Shown one piece after another: positions 25,397 through 35,196 of a DNA stretch of 64,000 nt. This stretch comes from Aurantibacter sp042094015 (GTDB taxonomy: Bacteria; Bacteroidota; Bacteroidia; Flavobacteriales; Flavobacteriaceae). Location: assembly GCF_042094015.1 (NCBI RefSeq), contig NZ_JBELDZ010000003.1:1-64000 (forward strand), written 5' to 3'. A program made the translations under genes and the position numbers. The notes beneath the pieces are model-generated. The model made no database searches and had not been told where the DNA came from. It saw only the letters and a program-made list of their open reading frames with translations. Every line of letters starts with the position of its first letter. Positions within the stretch are counted from its first letter, which is position 1.

Positions 25397-26587
25397 ATGA
25401 AACAAGCATATATAGTAAAAGCATACAGAACTGCAGTTGGAAAAGCACCAAAAGGTGTATTTCGCTTCAAAAGAACAGATGAATTAGCAGCAGAAACCAT
25501 CAAACACATGATGAAAGAGCTTCCTAGTTTAGACCCAAAACGTATAGACGATGTTATTGTTGGTAATGCAATGCCAGAAGGATCTCAAGGGTTAAATATG
25601 GCTAGATTAATCTCATTAATGGGATTAGACACAGTAGATGTTCCTGGTGTAACTGTTAATCGTTTTTGTTCTTCTGGAATTGAAACCATTGGAATGGCTA
25701 CGGCAAAAATCCAAGCAGGAATGGCAGATTGTATTATTGCTGGTGGCGCAGAAAGTATGAGCTCTGTTCCAATGACAGGTTATAAACCAGAATTAAATTA
25801 CGATGTTGTAAAATCTGGACATGAAGATTATTATTGGGGAATGGGAAATACAGCTGAAGCTGTAGCAAAACAATTTAATGTATCTAGAGAAGATCAAGAT
25901 ATATTTGCTTTTAATTCACATGAAAAAGCATTAAAAGCACAAGCAGAAAATCGTTTTCAAGATCAAATTGTTCCTATAGAAGTTGAACAAACCTATATTG
26001 ATTCTAACGGAAAAAAAGCTACAAAATCTTATACAGTAACTAAAGATGAAGGTCCACGTAAAGGTGGCTCTGTTGAAGCATTAGCAAAATTAAGAGCTGT
26101 ATTTGCTGCTGGCGGAAGTGTAACAGCAGGAAACTCATCGCAAATGAGTGATGGAGCAGCATTTGTTATGGTTATGAGTGAAGAAATGGTAAAGGAGTTA
26201 AACCTAGAACCTATTGCAAGACTTGTAAATTATGCTGCTGCAGGAGTTGAGCCTAGAATTATGGGTATTGGACCAGTAAAAGCTATTCCAAAAGCATTAA
26301 AACAAGCTGGATTAAAACAAGATGACTTAAGCTTAATTGAATTAAACGAAGCGTTTGCATCTCAATCTATAGCAGTAATTAGAGAATTAAATTTAAATCC
26401 TGATATAATAAATGTAAATGGTGGGGCTATTGCTTTAGGTCATCCATTAGGTTGTACAGGAGCAAAATTATCTGTGCAATTATTCGATGAAATGCGCAAA
26501 CAAAATATGGTTGGAAAATATGGAGCTGTAACTATGTGCGTAGGTACTGGTCAAGGCGCTTGTGGAATTTTCGAATTTTTAAAATAA
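25397..26587 (+). CDS. Acetyl-CoA C-acyltransferase (3-ketoacyl-CoA thiolase)
   Basis: 396 residues, thiolase superfamily. Nucleophilic cysteine in VNRFCSSGIETIGMA (about residue 93), His in ALGHPLGCTGA (about 352) and second catalytic Cys in MCVGTGQGACG (about 382). It carries out the thiolytic step of beta-oxidation. The 78-bp gap upstream holds a 7-bp-stem hairpin (25334-25355) without a T-run and two ATCTAAAAATC copies, with no clear promoter, so co-transcription with the upstream fusion gene is likely. Together with the fusion protein it probably forms a FadN-FadA-like complex. Confidence 0.94.
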   Translation: MKQAYIVKAYRTAVGKAPKGVFRFKRTDELAAETIKHMMKELPSLDPKRIDDVIVGNAMPEGSQGLNMARLISLMGLDTVDVPGVTVNRFCSSGIETIGMATAKIQAGMADCIIAGGAESMSSVPMTGYKPELNYDVVKSGHEDYYWGMGNTAEAVAKQFNVSREDQDIFAFNSHEKALKAQAENRFQDQIVPIEVEQTYIDSNGKKATKSYTVTKDEGPRKGGSVEALAKLRAVFAAGGSVTAGNSSQMSDGAAFVMVMSEEMVKELNLEPIARLVNYAAAGVEPRIMGIGPVKAIPKALKQAGLKQDDLSLIELNEAFASQSIAVIRELNLNPDIINVNGGAIALGHPLGCTGAKLSVQLFDEMRKQNMVGKYGAVTMCVGTGQGACGIFEFLK

Positions 26588-26609
26588 TAAAAACTTAATA
26601 CAAAATAAA

Positions 26610-28418
26610 ATGTCAGCAACAGAAAAAGATATATTAAGAGGAGGACAATTTCTAGTAAAAGAAACTAATTGTGAAGATGTGTTCACACCAGAAGATTTTA
26701 CAGAAGAACAGAATATGATGAAAGAAGCGGTTTCCGAATTTAATGAGCGTGAAATCATTGCACATAAACCAAGATTTGAAGCAAAAGATTATGCTTTAAC
26801 GGAAGAAGTTATGAGAAAAGCTGGAGAACTAGGCTTTTTAGGTGTTGCTGTTCCTGAAGCTTATGGCGGTTTAGGAATGGGCTTTGTGTCTACTGTTTTA
26901 ACTTGCGATTATATCTCATCTGGAACTGGATCTTTTAGTACAGCTTTTGGGGCACATACAGGAATTGGGACTATGCCAATAACACTTTATGGAACAGAAG
27001 CTCAAAAACAAAAATATGTTCCTAAATTAGCCTCAGGAGAATGGTTTGGAGCTTATTGTTTAACAGAACCAGGAGCTGGATCTGATGCTAACTCTGGAAA
27101 AACGACTGCTGAATTATCAGAAGATGGAAAATCTTACAAAATTAACGGACAAAAAATGTGGATCTCAAATGCAGGGTTCTGTAGTGTGATGATTGTTTTT
27201 GCTCGTATTGAAGATGATAAGAATATTACTGGTTTTATTGTAGAATATGATGCTGAAAACTCAAATGGGGTTACTTTAGGTGAAGAAGAACATAAATTAG
27301 GTATTCGTGCCTCTTCTACTAGACAAGTATTTTTTAATGATACTGTTGTGCCTGTAGAAAATATGTTGGCTGGTCGTGGAGAAGGATTTAAAATTGCAAT
27401 GAATGCACTTAACGTTGGTCGTATTAAACTAGCAGCAGCTTGTTTAGATTCTCAAAGAAGAATTTTAACTACCGCAGTTAATTATGCAAACGAAAGAAAA
27501 CAATTTAAAACACCTATTTCAGATTTTGGAGCAATTAAAGTAAAGTTAGCAAAAATGGCAACTGATACTTATGCTGGTGAATCTGCAACTTATAGAGCTG
27601 CAAAAAACATTGAAGATAGAATAGCAATGCGCGAAGCTGCTGGAAACACTCACCAAGAAGCAGAATTAAAAGGTGTTGAAGAATATGCCATAGAATGTTC
27701 TATCTTAAAAGTTGCAGTTTCGGAAGATGTACAAAATTGTGCAGACGAAGGAATTCAAATTTTTGGTGGAATGGGATTCTCTGAAGAAACTCCAATGGAA
27801 GCTGCCTGGAGAGATGCTAGAATTGCACGTATTTACGAAGGAACAAACGAAATTAACCGTATGCTTTCTGTTGGAATGTTAGTTAAGAAAGCTATGAAAG
27901 GTCATGTAGATTTATTAGGCCCAGCAACTGCTGTACAGAATGAATTAATGGGAATTCCTTCTTTTGAAACTCCAGATTATTCTGAGTTATTTTCTGAAGA
28001 AAAAGCAATGATTGGTAGACTTAAAAAAGTATTCTTAATGGTTGCAGGTGCTGCGGTTCAAAAATTTGGTCCAGAAATGGAGCAACACCAACAGTTATTA
28101 ATTGCTGCTGCAGATATTTTAATTGAAATTTATATGGCAGAATCTGCAATTTTAAGAACAGAAAAAAATGCTAAACGCACAAGTGAAAAAGAACAAGCTG
28201 TACAAATTGCAATGTCTAAATTATATTTATACAATGCTGTAAGTATTGTTGAAGGAAAAGGAAAAGAAAGTATTATTTCTTTTGCTGAAGGCGATGAACA
28301 ACGTATGATGCTTATGGGACTTAAACGTTTTACAAAATACACTAACTATCCAGATATTGTAGATTTACGTAACGAAATTGCAGAAAAAGTTAAATCTGAA
28401 AACAAATATTGTTTCTAA
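26610..28418 (+). CDS. Acyl-CoA dehydrogenase, long form
   Basis: 602 residues, a FAD-dependent acyl-CoA dehydrogenase that performs the first oxidation of beta-oxidation. N-terminal and middle domains carry GAYCLTEPGAGSDA and KMWISNAGF (about 145-190); the catalytic base lies in ARIYEGTNEINRM (about 408-420). An extra C-terminal domain of about 150 residues distinguishes it from the short 380-residue family and resembles FadE of Bacillus and mitochondrial VLCAD. It starts 22 bp after the thiolase and ends the operon, followed by a strong terminator (28456-28490). An electron-transfer flavoprotein partner is not in this window. Confidence 0.93.
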   Translation: MSATEKDILRGGQFLVKETNCEDVFTPEDFTEEQNMMKEAVSEFNEREIIAHKPRFEAKDYALTEEVMRKAGELGFLGVAVPEAYGGLGMGFVSTVLTCDYISSGTGSFSTAFGAHTGIGTMPITLYGTEAQKQKYVPKLASGEWFGAYCLTEPGAGSDANSGKTTAELSEDGKSYKINGQKMWISNAGFCSVMIVFARIEDDKNITGFIVEYDAENSNGVTLGEEEHKLGIRASSTRQVFFNDTVVPVENMLAGRGEGFKIAMNALNVGRIKLAAACLDSQRRILTTAVNYANERKQFKTPISDFGAIKVKLAKMATDTYAGESATYRAAKNIEDRIAMREAAGNTHQEAELKGVEEYAIECSILKVAVSEDVQNCADEGIQIFGGMGFSEETPMEAAWRDARIARIYEGTNEINRMLSVGMLVKKAMKGHVDLLGPATAVQNELMGIPSFETPDYSELFSEEKAMIGRLKKVFLMVAGAAVQKFGPEMEQHQQLLIAAADILIEIYMAESAILRTEKNAKRTSEKEQAVQIAMSKLYLYNAVSIVEGKGKESIISFAEGDEQRMMLMGLKRFTKYTNYPDIVDLRNEIAEKVKSENKYCF

Positions 28419-28455
28419 AAAACCTATTAAATTTTAGTTTTAGTTAATTTTAAAG

Positions 28456-28490
28456 TGCTTCTCTCCTATTTTGAGAAGCATTTTTTTTTC
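28456..28490 (+). terminator. Intrinsic terminator of the beta-oxidation operon
   Basis: TGCTTCTC (28456-28463) pairs with GAGAAGCA (28473-28480), followed by nine T. Confidence 0.9.
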
Positions 28491-28627
28491 TTTTAATTAT
28501 TTCAACACAATAAAAACTCAATTTTATTTACTTCACTTTGTCATTTTTTTCAACTAACTTCGTTTAACTGCTGATATAAAACATTATAACGATTTCATAT
28601 CATCTTGTTAAACGAAATCTATAAAAT

Positions 28628-30406
28628 CTAAATCTTAGCTTGATACGTGTATAAATCAAAATAACGGCCTTGTTTTTCTATTAATTGGTCGTGATTTCCA
28701 CGTTCTGCTATTTTACCATTTTCTATAACTAAAATTTGATCTGCTTTACGAATAGTACTTAACCTATGCGCAATAACAATAGTAGTTCTGTTTTTAGTTA
28801 ATTCTGCTAAACTTTTTTGAATTAAACCTTCGCTTTCTGTATCTAAATTAGAAGTTGCTTCGTCTAAAATTATTAATTTAGGGTCTGCTAAAATTGCTCT
28901 TGCAATGGCAATACGCTGGCGTTGTCCACCAGATAACTTTACGCCTCTTTCTCCAATTAAAGTTTCTAATCCATCATCAAATCGATCTGTAAACTCATTA
29001 ACATAAGCAGATTTAACTGCAAACTGTAATTGCTCTTCTGTAGCGTTTGGTCTTGGAAATAAAATATTTTCTCTTATACTGCCTTCAAATAAAAATTCAT
29101 CTTGTAAAACCACACCTAAATTTTCACGAAAACTATTTAATTTTACTTCTGCTATATTTCTACCATCAATAGTAATTTCTCCACTTTTAGGATTTAAAAA
29201 TGTAGCAGATAAACCTGCAATAGTAGATTTACCAGAGCCAGAACTTCCAACTAAAGCTATTACAGAACCAGATGGTGCTTTAAAACTTATATTATGTAAT
29301 ACATTTTTATCTGTTTCGTATGCAAAAGAAACATCTTTAAACTCTAAATCGCCTTTAAAGTTTGGTAATTCTAAGGTTCTATTTTTGTCATCTTCTTCGG
29401 TTGCTAATTGCATTAATTCTTCGGTTCTATCTAAACCTGCTAAAGCTTCAGTTAACTGGCTTCCAATATTACTCATTTGAACAATTGGAGCAATCATAAA
29501 ACCTAAAACTAACGTAAAGAATAAGAAATCTCCCGAAGTCATTTCTCCTAAAATCATATAATAACCACCAATTCCCATAATTCCAGTAGTTGCTACACCA
29601 ATTAAAAAGGTGGAAGAACTTGTCATTAAAGCAGTTGCAGTTAAACTCTTTTTTACATTTTGAAATAATTGATCTACACCTTTTTCAAAGACTTCTTCCT
29701 CTTGTTTTTCGGCATTAAAGGCTTTAATTACTCTAACTCCAGCTAAAGTCTCAGTTAATCTACCTTTAACCTCAGCACTAATCTTACCTCTTTTTCGAAA
29801 AATTGGACGAATATATTTAAATGCTTTTAATGCTATAATTGCAAATATAGATAGTGGTATAAACACAAAAAGTGTCATCCAAGCATTTAATTTTATTAAA
29901 ATAACTAAAGATATTATAGCTGTAAAAGTTCCTCCTACTAATTGAACTAATCCTGTTCCTATTAGGTTTCTTACGCCTTCAACATCGCTCATAATTCTAG
30001 ATACTAAAGCGCCAGATTTTGTGTTATCGAAAAAACTTAAAGGAAGCGATAATACTTTTTTCTGAACTTGCGCTCTTAACTCACTTATTAAATATTGCGC
30101 TTGTACACTTAAAATTCGAGTTAATAGAAAAGATGAAATAGCCTGGACTGTAATAGCTATAATTACAATTCCTACTAATTGGTATAATTGTGAATAGTCT
30201 TTATTTGGGACAACTTCATCTAATAAAACTTTACTTTGCCACGGTAATATTAAACCCGATAAACTTCTTATTACAATTAAAATTAAGCCTATAAAGACCA
30301 GGTTTCGTCTTGGCCAAATAATAGTTTTAAAAGCCGTTTTTAAAGTAACTTTTGGTTTTGACTTTTGTTTAGAATCTGAGGTGCTTTTATCTTGTAGATG
30401 TTTCAT
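28628..30406 (-). CDS. ABC exporter half-transporter (lipid/multidrug type)
   Basis: 592 residues. Membrane domain about 30-330 (six hydrophobic segments, with the coupling segment GRLTETLAGVRVIKAFNAE), then an ATPase domain with Walker A ALVGSSGSGKST (about 384-395), signature KLSGGQRQRIAIARA and Walker B LIILDEATSNLD, and H-loop IVIAHRLST. It belongs to the MsbA/BmrA-like homodimer group. Substrate cannot be assigned. It is one of three such exporters in the window (also 3872-5698 and 36342-38111); no adjacent gene suggests a substrate. Confidence 0.9.
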   Translation of the reverse strand: MKHLQDKSTSDSKQKSKPKVTLKTAFKTIIWPRRNLVFIGLILIVIRSLSGLILPWQSKVLLDEVVPNKDYSQLYQLVGIVIIAITVQAISSFLLTRILSVQAQYLISELRAQVQKKVLSLPLSFFDNTKSGALVSRIMSDVEGVRNLIGTGLVQLVGGTFTAIISLVILIKLNAWMTLFVFIPLSIFAIIALKAFKYIRPIFRKRGKISAEVKGRLTETLAGVRVIKAFNAEKQEEEVFEKGVDQLFQNVKKSLTATALMTSSSTFLIGVATTGIMGIGGYYMILGEMTSGDFLFFTLVLGFMIAPIVQMSNIGSQLTEALAGLDRTEELMQLATEEDDKNRTLELPNFKGDLEFKDVSFAYETDKNVLHNISFKAPSGSVIALVGSSGSGKSTIAGLSATFLNPKSGEITIDGRNIAEVKLNSFRENLGVVLQDEFLFEGSIRENILFPRPNATEEQLQFAVKSAYVNEFTDRFDDGLETLIGERGVKLSGGQRQRIAIARAILADPKLIILDEATSNLDTESEGLIQKSLAELTKNRTTIVIAHRLSTIRKADQILVIENGKIAERGNHDQLIEKQGRYFDLYTYQAKI

Positions 30407-30427
30407 TTTGTAGAGCTAATAGGAGTA

Positions 30428-30435
30428 CAAATATA
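30428..30435 (-). promoter_or_regulatory. -7 box TATATTTG upstream of the ABC exporter
   Basis: Exact TAnnTTTG match on the minus strand, 21 bp before the start codon at 30406. Confidence 0.5.
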
Positions 30436-30500
30436 CAAAGGATAATTAGGGTTATTTAATAGCTTTAACATAACCTTGACAAACAAAAAATGAAAACCAT

Positions 30501-30530
30501 AAAAAAAAGCAATTCTTTTCAGAATTGCTT
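30501..30530 (-). terminator. Intrinsic terminator after the di-haem peroxidase
   Basis: AAGCAATTCT (30507-30516) pairs perfectly with AGAATTGCTT (30521-30530); the A-run at 30501-30508 supplies the U-tract on the minus strand. Confidence 0.85.
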
Positions 30531-30556
30531 AAATACATTATAAATAATTGTTTTTT

Positions 30557-31741
30557 TTAGAAAGGATCGCTCCACTTAGTATTTGTATAAACATCTTGAC
30601 CAGAAAGTGTTTTTAAAAAGGCTTCAACCGCATCTCTTTCGTCAGTTGTCATATTTAACTGTTGTCCATTTTGTCCAGGTTCTCCAAGTAATCTATTATC
30701 TAAATTAGTATTTCCAGTTGCATCAATAGAATTATAATGATTTAACACATCTGTAATAGTTGTTAAACTTGCATCATGCATTAATGGTCCATTTAATTGA
30801 CCTTGGTAATCAAAAAGGTTACGTAAACTTGGTGACTTAGTATTGGTTAAATCTGTTGCATTTAAATCGGAAATAACACCTATAACACCATTGTTATTAG
30901 AATTAACATCTATATCAAATTCTGGAGCTTGGTGGCAACCAACACAACCGAATCCATCTGCATTTGGAGGATCATTAAACAGTGTTTTTCCTAGATTCTC
31001 TTGATCTGTATAATTAGAAAAAGGAGTGTTTATATTATTTGTTTGAGCTAAACCTTCGTCAAACTTAGAATCGAATGACTGAATACTCCTAACAAATTGG
31101 GCTAAACATTCTTGTAACCTTGCTTCTGTTAAAAATTCATCACCATATAATGCATTAGAGATTGCAGTATAATATTCTAAACTATTTAATTTATCTAATA
31201 AATCGGACATATCTAAATCGCCATCTTGACCACTAAAGCCCATTTCTATATGATCTTGTATTGGCTGCGTAGTTTGAGCCTCTAAAGTAGCAGCTCTTTC
31301 GTCCCAAAAGAATTTTTGTTCTACAGAGAAACGAGAATTTACAAGTCTCATAGAATGTCTTCCTGTAGCACCATTTACTCCAATACTTGCAACATTGCTA
31401 TCTCCAAATGCTAAATCTTGATGATGGCAACTTGCACAAGAAACCGTATTATCTGAAGACAAGTTTTTATCGTAAAATAAAATTCTTCCTAAAGTTGCCT
31501 TTTCATTAGTAATAACATTTGTACCAGTATTATCTTTAATTATATAACCAGGAATAATTTGATTAGCATAATTATTCAAATTATTAAACTGAATTTCAGC
31601 ACCAAAATAAGGCTCCAAAACTTGGTCTAATTCTGTGTAATCTATTGATGTTGTTGCTTCATAAGAATCGTCTTTTTTACAAGATTGAAAAATAACTATA
31701 CAACATAAAACTATTAATTTTCTACAAAACAAATTTCTCAT
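30557..31741 (-). CDS. Di-haem cytochrome c peroxidase (CCP/MauG family) lipoprotein
   Basis: 394 residues. The N-terminus has a lipoprotein signal with lipobox ending at Cys21 (IFQSC). Two haem-c motifs are present: CASCH at residues 102-106 and CVGCH at 266-270, the layout of bacterial di-haem peroxidases, which reduce H2O2 with electrons from a small cytochrome. The conserved FYD..LS...TVSCASCH and QPIQDHIEMG segments support this. It is probably anchored on the periplasmic side. Bacteroidota members of this superfamily may have other substrates. The gene is monocistronic with its own terminator. Confidence 0.9.
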   Translation of the reverse strand: MRNLFCRKLIVLCCIVIFQSCKKDDSYEATTSIDYTELDQVLEPYFGAEIQFNNLNNYANQIIPGYIIKDNTGTNVITNEKATLGRILFYDKNLSSDNTVSCASCHHQDLAFGDSNVASIGVNGATGRHSMRLVNSRFSVEQKFFWDERAATLEAQTTQPIQDHIEMGFSGQDGDLDMSDLLDKLNSLEYYTAISNALYGDEFLTEARLQECLAQFVRSIQSFDSKFDEGLAQTNNINTPFSNYTDQENLGKTLFNDPPNADGFGCVGCHQAPEFDIDVNSNNNGVIGVISDLNATDLTNTKSPSLRNLFDYQGQLNGPLMHDASLTTITDVLNHYNSIDATGNTNLDNRLLGEPGQNGQQLNMTTDERDAVEAFLKTLSGQDVYTNTKWSDPF

Positions 31742-31871
31742 AAAACAATATTTTTATAGGTAACATACTTTAGATGAATTTATAACGAAAAACTTTCGGT
31801 GAAATTTTAAGGCATTAAGAATTTAACTTATTATTTAGATTATAAACTACCTTTAAGCCTATTAGAATATT

Positions 31872-31879
31872 TACTTTTG
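31872..31879 (+). promoter_or_regulatory. -7 box TACTTTTG only 4 bp before the MFS start codon
   Basis: Exact TAnnTTTG element ending at 31879, with ATG at 31884. A start site at the usual distance would give a leaderless or nearly leaderless mRNA. Confidence 0.5.
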
Positions 31880-31883
31880 TTGA

Positions 31884-33074
31884 ATGCAAAAAACTACTTC
31901 GGTTAAAATAGAATTTATAGTATTAATGGCTTTATTAATGTCCATTGTAGCATTATCTATAGATGCATTATTACCAGCTTTACCATACATTGGTATAGAT
32001 TTAGGGGTAACCGATTTAAAAAAGCATCAACAATTAATTACAATGATTTTTTTGGGCTTAGGTTTTGGGCAATTACTTTTTGGTCCATTATCTGATAGTT
32101 ATGGAAGAAAACCAATGGTATATATTGGTTTTTCTGTTTTTGCTATTGGAAGTTTTATATGTGTAACTACCAAAAATTTTGAGCTTATAATTTTAGGAAG
32201 AATACTTCAAGGGATTGGTCTATCTTCTCCAAGAACTATTTCTATAGCTATGGTAAGAGATTTATATAGTGGAGATTACATGGCTAAACTACTCTCTATT
32301 ATAGTTATGTTTTTTATTTTAATTCCTATTATTGCCCCAAGTTTAGGTCAATTTATTTTAAACCATTATAATTGGAAAGCTATTTTTAATTTTAATTTAA
32401 TATTTGGTTTTTTAGTAATTCTATGGTTTGCATTAAGGCAGCCTGAAACATTAACAACAGAAAAAAAAATTCCTTTTAAACCTTCCATTTTTATTTCTGG
32501 AACAAAAGCATTTTTTAAGCAAAAAAAATCTGTAGCATTTACCTTAATATCTGGTTTTATTACTGGCTCTTTTATGGTTTATTTAAGTACTTCTCAGCAC
32601 ATTTTTCAAGTACAATATGAATTAGGAGAATTGTTTCCATATGTTTTTGCTAGTACTGCATTTGCTGTTGGTTTTGCTACATTTAGTAATAGTCAACTTG
32701 TTATGCGTTTTGGATCTTTTAACATTGCTTTTTATGCAGCAATTGCATATTTTATAATATCACTTTTATATGTGATGTTATTTTCTTCTGGTGAAAACCC
32801 ACATTTATATGTAATACTTACTTTTTTCTTATTACAATTTTTTGCTGTTGGCTTTCTATTTGGAAACTTAAGGAGCTTAGCAATGGAACCTTTAGGACAT
32901 ATTGCAGGAATTGGAGCAGCTATAAATGGTTTTATATCAACTATACTGGCTGTTCCAATAGCAGATTACATAGGTAGTTTTGTAACTACTTCTGCTCTAC
33001 CTTTATTTATTGGATTTACATTTTTTGGTTTATTATCTGTACTAACTTTTATTTTTATAAAACAGATGAATTAA
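31884..33074 (+). CDS. MFS drug-efflux transporter, Bcr/CflA type
   Basis: 396 residues with about 12 hydrophobic segments. Signature FGQLLFGPLSDSYGRKPMVYIG (about 56-77) contains the loop 2-3 motif G-x-L-S-D-x-x-G-R-K-P of the major facilitator superfamily; the N-terminus (MSIVALSIDALLPALPYIG) is typical of the Bcr/CflA family, which exports bicyclomycin, sulfonamides or other drugs by proton antiport at the inner membrane. The true substrate is unknown. It converges on acs with a 20-bp gap and no clear hairpin. Confidence 0.88.
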   Translation: MQKTTSVKIEFIVLMALLMSIVALSIDALLPALPYIGIDLGVTDLKKHQQLITMIFLGLGFGQLLFGPLSDSYGRKPMVYIGFSVFAIGSFICVTTKNFELIILGRILQGIGLSSPRTISIAMVRDLYSGDYMAKLLSIIVMFFILIPIIAPSLGQFILNHYNWKAIFNFNLIFGFLVILWFALRQPETLTTEKKIPFKPSIFISGTKAFFKQKKSVAFTLISGFITGSFMVYLSTSQHIFQVQYELGELFPYVFASTAFAVGFATFSNSQLVMRFGSFNIAFYAAIAYFIISLLYVMLFSSGENPHLYVILTFFLLQFFAVGFLFGNLRSLAMEPLGHIAGIGAAINGFISTILAVPIADYIGSFVTTSALPLFIGFTFFGLLSVLTFIFIKQMN

Positions 33075-33094
33075 ATTGTTCATGATAATTAAAA

Positions 33095-35002
33095 CTACAA
33101 CGCATTATCAATAATATCCTGAACACATTCTGGGTTTAAAAGTGTGCTAATATCTCCTAAATTAGTCGTATCGTTTTCTGATATTTTTCTTAAAATACGT
33201 CGCATAATCTTACCACTTCTTGTTTTAGGCAAACCTGTTGTAAATTGAATTTTATCTAACTTAGCTATAGGTCCAATTTGTTCCGTAATAATCTGATTAA
33301 TCTCCTTTTTTAAATTTTCTTGTTTCCTGTTTTCTCCTGTTTCTTTAAGAATTACAAAACCATATAAAGCTTTTCCTTTTATATCATGTGGAAAACCTAC
33401 AATAGCACTTTCTGCAACTGCTGGATGTTCATTTATAGCATCTTCTATTGGAGCAGTTCCTAAATTATGTCCAGAAACTATAATTACATCATCTACGCGA
33501 CCAGTAATTCTATAATATCCTGTTTCGTCTCGTAAAGCGCCATCACCTGTAAAATACATATTTTTAAATGTAGAGAAATAGGTTTCCTTATAACGTTTAT
33601 GGTTTCCCCAAATCGTTCTTGCCATACTTGGCCAAGGGAATTTTATGGCTAATCGTCCATTAACTTGATTTCCTAAAAGTTCTTCGCCTTGCGCATCCAT
33701 TAATGCTAATTGTACACCAATAAATGGTAATGTTGCGTATGTTGGCTTTGTTGGTGTTACAAATGGAATTGGCGAAATCATTATTCCACCAGTTTCGGTT
33801 TGAAACCAAGTATCTACAATTGGTGCATTGTTTTTCCCTACATTATCATCATACCAATGCCATGCTTCTTCATTAATTGGTTCTCCTACAGTTCCAATTA
33901 CTTTTAAAGATGATAAATTAGACTTCTCTAAAAAACCTAAGCCTTCTTTTGCCAAAGCTCTAATTGCTGTTGGAGCTGTATAAAATTGATTAATTTTATG
34001 TTTTTCTATAATTTGCCAAAACCTACTAAAATCTGGATAGCTTGGAACACCTTCAAACATGACACTTGTTGCACCATTACATAATGGTCCGTAAACTATA
34101 TAACTATGGCCTGTAATCCAACCTATATCTGCAGTACACCAATAGACATCATTTTCTTTATACTGAAAAATATTTTTAAAAGTATATGCTGTATAGACCA
34201 TATAACCAGCTGTAGTATGCAACATTCCTTTTGGTGAACCTGTAGAACCAGACGTGTATAAAATAAATAATGGATCTTCCGCATCCATTATTTCTGGTGC
34301 GCATTCTGAATATGCTTCTTGCATTAATGGTTCTAACCAAACGTCTCTTCCTTTTAGTAGTTCTATATCTTGATGTGTCCTTTTTACCACCAAAACTGTT
34401 GATACGTTTGGACAATCGTTTAAAGCTTCATCTACAATAGATTTTAAATCGATTACTTTTTGTCCTCTAAAAGAACCATCGGAAGTAATTACCATTTTAC
34501 AATCACAATCATTTATTCGTGATGCTAATGCTGAAGCTGAAAATCCAGCAAAAACAACAGAGTGTATTGCTCCAATTCTTGAACAAGCTAAAACTGAAAT
34601 GGTTAATTCTGGAATCATTGGTAAGTAAATACAAACGCGATCGCCTTTTTTAATACCTTGAGACTTTAAAACATTTGCCATTTTACAAACTTTCTCATAA
34701 AGCTGCTTATATGTAAAATGCTGTGCTTTTTCTTCTGGGCTATTTGGCTCAAAAATAAGAGCTGTTTTGTTCCCACGTGATAGTAAGTGTCTATCTAAAC
34801 AGTTTTCTGTAATATTTAGTTTTGCGCCTTCAAACCATTTAACTTCTGGCTTATTAAAATCCCATGACAAAACATTATTCCATTTTTTTCGCCATAAAAA
34901 ATGCTCTTCTGCTATTTCTTCCCAAAAAGCTTCTGGATTACTAACCGATTTTCTATAAACTTGAAAATACTCTTCTAAATGCTTTATATGGAAATTACTC
35001 AT
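33095..35002 (-). CDS. acs: Acetyl-CoA synthetase (AMP-forming)
   Basis: 635 residues of the ANL superfamily, acetate type. Contains ILYTSGSTGSPKGMLHTT (about 248-265), TWFQTETGGIMISPIP (about 398-413), YFTGDGALRDETGYYRITGRVDDVIIVSGH (about 480-509), and the C-terminal KTRSGKIMRRILRKI (about 600-614) whose lysine in SGKIMRR is the residue controlled by acetylation in known Acs. It makes acetyl-CoA from acetate, ATP and CoA, and complements the beta-oxidation genes in central carbon use. No TAnnTTTG box is seen in the 194-bp upstream gap on its strand. Confidence 0.95.
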   Translation of the reverse strand: MSNFHIKHLEEYFQVYRKSVSNPEAFWEEIAEEHFLWRKKWNNVLSWDFNKPEVKWFEGAKLNITENCLDRHLLSRGNKTALIFEPNSPEEKAQHFTYKQLYEKVCKMANVLKSQGIKKGDRVCIYLPMIPELTISVLACSRIGAIHSVVFAGFSASALASRINDCDCKMVITSDGSFRGQKVIDLKSIVDEALNDCPNVSTVLVVKRTHQDIELLKGRDVWLEPLMQEAYSECAPEIMDAEDPLFILYTSGSTGSPKGMLHTTAGYMVYTAYTFKNIFQYKENDVYWCTADIGWITGHSYIVYGPLCNGATSVMFEGVPSYPDFSRFWQIIEKHKINQFYTAPTAIRALAKEGLGFLEKSNLSSLKVIGTVGEPINEEAWHWYDDNVGKNNAPIVDTWFQTETGGIMISPIPFVTPTKPTYATLPFIGVQLALMDAQGEELLGNQVNGRLAIKFPWPSMARTIWGNHKRYKETYFSTFKNMYFTGDGALRDETGYYRITGRVDDVIIVSGHNLGTAPIEDAINEHPAVAESAIVGFPHDIKGKALYGFVILKETGENRKQENLKKEINQIITEQIGPIAKLDKIQFTTGLPKTRSGKIMRRILRKISENDTTNLGDISTLLNPECVQDIIDNAL

Positions 35003-35165
35003 TCTGTCTTTTTTAAAACTTCAAGTTAAAAATAAAAAATGAATTTTAAAGACATAATAAATTTGATTAGAATTTTAACATAATTATTTGTCCACTAACT
35101 TTTATTAAGCTTCTCAATTTATAATAAAAATGACCTCAAAATTTATTACAGATTAATTTATCAAT

Positions 35166-35173
35166 TATCTTTG
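35166..35173 (+). promoter_or_regulatory. -7 box TATCTTTG upstream of the acyltransferase-like gene
   Basis: Exact TAnnTTTG match 23 bp before the TTG start codon at 35197, which supports that start. Confidence 0.5.
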
Positions 35174-35196
35174 TTTACTAAATTACAACTATAAAC

